From positions 1-43,429 of the forward strand of contig DVIQ01000113.1 of the NCBI GenBank assembly GCA_018711185.1: a DNA stretch of 43,429 nt. The letters run 5' to 3'. Shown in pieces: positions 41,015 through 43,429 of this stretch; the stretch's first letter is position 1; each line of letters begins with the position of its first letter. Source of the DNA: Candidatus Limivivens intestinipullorum (GTDB lineage Bacteria > Bacillota > Clostridia > Lachnospirales > Lachnospiraceae). The notes below the pieces were generated by a model. The model ran no database searches. It was given only the letters and a program-made list of their open reading frames with translations, and had not been told where the DNA came from. The position numbers and the translations under genes are program-made.

Positions 41015-42053
41015 TTACTTCCTCTACGGCTTCATTAATTTTTTCCAGATATTCGTCAATGGTATATTCCATAGACAGGGGCGTGATTGTCATGGCCGCA
41101 GACAGAGGCGTGCCGCTTTCGATGCTGACAACCGCGTCGTTCTGGAGCGCTGGGATACTTCCCAGGACAGTATCCTCTTTAGCTGCCTCATAAGCCGCGT
41201 CGCTGCTGTAACCGATGAGGAAATCCGCATCGTAAAGAAGATCCGCGTTTTCCGCACTGAGGCTCAGAGAATAGCTTCCATCCTCAATGAGCTCGCTGAC
41301 GCTGTCCGGATAGGTAAAACCCAGATCTTCAATCAGGAAAGCGCATCTGGGATCAATGGGCGCATACGCGTGCAGGTTGGAGAGATCTTCCTCGCTGAAG
41401 GTAATCCATACAAAGGACTTGCCCTCAAAATCCGGATAGGCTGCTGTTTTCTCCGCAAGCATATTTTCCAGGTCGGCAATTAACTGCTTGCCCTCAGCTT
41501 CCATGCCAAGCCCCAGCGCGGTATAACGAATCCAGTCGCGCCAGCTTACCGTCCAAGCGGATTCCGGATAGGCTACCGTCGGGGCAATTTCGCTGAGCAT
41601 GCTGTATTCTTCTTCCGTCAGGCCTGAGTATACCGCCAAAATCACATCCGGATCACAGTCGGATATGGCTTCGTAGTCCAGACCGTCTGTATCCTGAAAT
41701 ACATTCGGTTCTTCGCATCCCAGTTCCTCAAGCTTTTCCTGGGTCCATGGGAGCATGCCGCTGTCATCCTGTACGCCGTAGTTTGCGGCTGAAAATCCTA
41801 CAGGCACTACGCCCAGGGCAAGAGCTACGTCCTGGTTTCCAAAGGCCACCGTAACTACGCGCTCCGGTTTACTTTCGATGACGGTTGTACCAAATGCATG
41901 TTCAATTTCGATGGGATATTGGGTCTCCTGAGACTGCGTTTCTGTTTCAGCTCCAGTCTTTGTTTCAGCGGCAGCTGCAGGGAATGCGAATACTGCGGCG
42001 GCCAGAGCCATGCTTGCAGATACACTGAGAAATTTTGCAAAGCGGTTTGACAT
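41007..42053 (-). CDS. Siderophore/iron ABC importer substrate-binding protein
   Basis: A 348-residue class III periplasmic-binding-fold protein (PF01497). Residues 1-29 are a signal peptide (basic start, hydrophobic core, cleavage near AAAAE), followed by an acidic TETQSQETQ linker. IEIEHAFGTTVIESKPERVVTV and VVPVGFSAANYG then open the mature domain. There is no cysteine in the signal region, so it is not an evident lipoprotein, unlike most Gram-positive binding proteins. First gene of the four-gene importer operon, transcribed from the promoter at 42105-42133. Ligand unknown, ferric siderophore likely. Confidence 0.92.
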   Translation of the reverse strand: MSNRFAKFLSVSASMALAAAVFAFPAAAAETKTGAETETQSQETQYPIEIEHAFGTTVIESKPERVVTVAFGNQDVALALGVVPVGFSAANYGVQDDSGMLPWTQEKLEELGCEEPNVFQDTDGLDYEAISDCDPDVILAVYSGLTEEEYSMLSEIAPTVAYPESAWTVSWRDWIRYTALGLGMEAEGKQLIADLENMLAEKTAAYPDFEGKSFVWITFSEEDLSNLHAYAPIDPRCAFLIEDLGFTYPDSVSELIEDGSYSLSLSAENADLLYDADFLIGYSSDAAYEAAKEDTVLGSIPALQNDAVVSIESGTPLSAAMTITPLSMEYTIDEYLEKINEAVEEVNE

Positions 42054-42080
42054 AAATAGTCCTCCTAGTATACAAGTTGA

Positions 42081-42094
42081 TTAGTTATAACTAA
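42081..42094. promoter_or_regulatory. Palindromic operator, probable metalloregulator site
   Basis: TTAGTTATAACTAA is a perfect 14-bp palindrome just after the predicted transcription start of the iron importer operon. The TTAG/CTAA arms recall DtxR/IdeR boxes, but the centre differs; Fur is an alternative. The position would allow iron-dependent repression. Confidence 0.5.
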
Positions 42095-42104
42095 CTACAG
42101 TGGC

Positions 42105-42133
42105 ATTATAAATTACTGCCTCCGGACTGTCAA
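42105..42133 (-). promoter_or_regulatory. Consensus promoter of the siderophore importer operon
   Basis: Minus strand: perfect TTGACA (42128-42133) and TATAAT (42105-42110), spacer 17 bp. A strongly AT-rich tract upstream (42134-42180) could serve as an UP element. Confidence 0.88.
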
Positions 42134-42183
42134 TTAAAAAATTAATTTTAATTAAAAATATTTTAAATGTTTTAATAAACCGA

Positions 42184-42212
42184 TTGACATAGAGAATGGA
42201 GTATGGGATAAT
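42184..42212 (+). promoter_or_regulatory. Promoter of the LacI-family regulator gene
   Basis: TTGACA (42184-42189) and GATAAT (42207-42212) with a 17-bp spacer, about 36 bp before the ATG at 42248. Confidence 0.8.
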
Positions 42213-42247
42213 GGGCGCAGAATTTTGGAAACGGACAGGGGTGAAGC

Positions 42248-43252
42248 ATGGCAGTTATGAAGGATGTTGCGAAGCTGGCCGGAGTGTCGATTTCGACGGT
42301 AAGCTTTGTGCTTAACGGAATGGCGGAGGAACGGAAGGTGGCTCCGGAAACCGCGAAACGGGTTATGCGCGCGGCAAGGGATTTGGGATATCAGGTTAAT
42401 CTTCCAAATGTTCAGCGGCAGAGGCAGCTCAGTATTGCGCTGTTTTTTCCTGCGGATTCCGTTATGGTGGATATGGGAATTATTACATCGGGTATTAACG
42501 CGCATATGAAAAAATACGGCAGGCAGTATAATGTGCTTCTTTGCTTATATGAAAGGGGAAATCTGTCCGGCAGAATACGGCAGCTTTCTCCGTCAGAATA
42601 TCATGCCGCCGTTATAATGGCGGAGGCAGATACAGACCTGGAAGAGTTCGAACAGCTTCCGTCAAATCTGCCGCTGGTGCTGTTTAATGGCGCCAGCGCG
42701 CGTTTCTGCAGTGTTTCCTGTGAGCTGCTTCCATCAATGGAAAAAGCGGTTCGAATCGTATCTGCCAAGGGCTATCGGCGAATTTTGGTTATAGCGGGGA
42801 CAGATGGAAAAAAGCAAAAAGACAGTACTCTTAAGCAGCTGTTTCAGTCCTTTGGCAGCTTTGGATTTGATTTAACCGATAAAAATTATTTCTTTACGGA
42901 AAATACGCTGCAGGGCGGGGCTATTGCGGCAAGGCATATTCTGAATATGCGGGAAAAGCCCGAGCTGGTGATCACGCTGAACACCACGCTTGCTTTTGGC
43001 GCTATCCCTTTACTGGCCCGAAACCGTTTCATTTTCACGCGGGACGCGGAACTTCTGAGTTTTGGCGGAGTGGAGGACACTCTGCATGTCGCCAACTATA
43101 TTCCGTCTCTGTCATTGATTGCAGTACCTACAGAAGAGATTGCCATGGAATGCTTTTCCATTGCCCTGCAGCTTGCGGAGGGCAGCTTATCGGGACCGCT
43201 TCATTATACCTGCCCTTCATCACTGCTGCTGAATGAAAGCTTTACAATTTAA
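42248..43252 (+). CDS. LacI-family transcriptional regulator
   Basis: A 334-residue DNA-binding regulator. The N-terminal HTH and hinge helix (residues 3-58: MKDVAKLAGVSISTVSFVLN, then ARDLGYQVN) are canonical. A periplasmic-binding-like sensor domain covers about 62-330 with ADSVMVDMGIITSGINAHMK and LLVIAGTDG-like segments, less similar to the sugar-binding consensus than usual. It binds operators as a dimer and responds to an unknown ligand. It is divergent from the iron importer; its targets may be elsewhere. An AGGGGTGAAGC site precedes the ATG. Confidence 0.9.
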   Translation: MAVMKDVAKLAGVSISTVSFVLNGMAEERKVAPETAKRVMRAARDLGYQVNLPNVQRQRQLSIALFFPADSVMVDMGIITSGINAHMKKYGRQYNVLLCLYERGNLSGRIRQLSPSEYHAAVIMAEADTDLEEFEQLPSNLPLVLFNGASARFCSVSCELLPSMEKAVRIVSAKGYRRILVIAGTDGKKQKDSTLKQLFQSFGSFGFDLTDKNYFFTENTLQGGAIAARHILNMREKPELVITLNTTLAFGAIPLLARNRFIFTRDAELLSFGGVEDTLHVANYIPSLSLIAVPTEEIAMECFSIALQLAEGSLSGPLHYTCPSSLLLNESFTI

Positions 43253-43378
43253 CCGAATCAGAGAAGACTTCTGATTCTATTGTGAAAGCAGATTATGACA
43301 GGAGAAACGCACGAGTAAATAAATTATGAACAAATTCCCATTTTCTGGTATGATAGAAAGAAAAGGGGGATTTGTGTA

Positions 43379-43429
43379 ATGGAAGAACTGCTGAACTGGC
43401 TGGAGTACATCGAAGATGTTCGCCAACAA
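43379..43429 (+). CDS. Start of a probable ISAs1-family transposase (cut by window end)
   Basis: The first 17 codons, MEELLNWLEYIEDVRQQ, follow an AAGGGGGATTTGTGTA site. The Leu/Glu-rich N-terminus with IEDxR resembles the DDE_Tnp_1-associated start of ISAs1-type transposases. Too short to be certain. Confidence 0.4.
   Translation, partial: MEELLNWLEYIEDVRQQ

Noticed and set aside
1..43429. tRNA, rRNA or known riboswitch
   Set aside because: No cloverleaf, rRNA segment or recognised riboswitch core was seen on either strand by reading; a covariance-model scan would be decisive.

Overview
The window looks like a chromosomal segment from a Clostridia-class Firmicute, most likely Lachnospiraceae-like. 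This is inferred from strong AGGAGG-type ribosome binding sites, near-consensus TTGACA-N17-TATAAT promoters, a CIRCE heat-shock operator, a clostridial-type group II intron end, and the protein families present. No rRNA, tRNA or CRISPR array was seen.

Layout. 1-130: 3' end of a group II intron. 384-2572: a tandem GNAT acetyltransferase, then a divergent GNAT + methyltransferase pair. 3095-6801: a heterodimeric ABC exporter. 7027-7771: an MNT nucleotidyltransferase/HEPN pair. 7950-9602: an ECF sigma factor with a very long C-terminal extension. 9905-13431: an accessory scar made of an IS66 remnant inserted in an IS256 remnant, next to a frameshifted zinc-ribbon/PD-(D/E)XK nuclease gene. 14143-15252: an XRE-HTH/methyltransferase fusion. 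15650-19320: a second, paralogous ABC exporter pair. 19713-21696: a nucleotidyltransferase and a neutral-ceramidase-like protein. 22071-25347: a MATE gene remnant, a decayed toxin-antitoxin pair, an intact MATE pump and an AEC permease. 25460-26108: hsp20 under CIRCE control. 26398-27933: a RloA-like ATPase with a decayed RloB partner. 28134-28951: a QueG-like iron-sulfur gene split by a small structured insertion element. 29004-32353: glycogen debranching enzyme and a membrane protein. 32538-35194: an ABC-2 type transporter and a DUF1848 protein. 35445-36623: a DnaJ-class co-chaperone. 37094-38203: a Gfo/Idh/MocA oxidoreductase. 38200-42053: a siderophore-type ABC importer operon. 42248-43252: a LacI-family regulator. 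43379-43429: the first codons of a probable transposase.

How parts may work together. The two ABC exporter pairs are paralogues, and each lies near a methyltransferase and a nucleotidyltransferase, so the left half reads as a duplicated export/modification island. An ECF-type promoter motif (CTAACCAA, then CGACTAT starting 21 bases later) lies upstream of both the sigma factor gene and the second exporter pair. The -35 and -10 blocks are conserved and the spacer is not. This suggests an autoregulated sigma factor that also drives the exporter, and I rate it the most interesting signal here.

Two families of short palindromic repeats are dispersed through the window. One is a roughly 134-bp three-hairpin element. 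Its full copy at 28597-28730 has a clean 8-9 bp target duplication and splits a gene whose frame is perfectly restored when the element is removed, which is direct evidence of mobility. The other, a GGACATGC palindrome element, sits upstream of hsp20, the DnaJ-class gene and the first GNAT gene.
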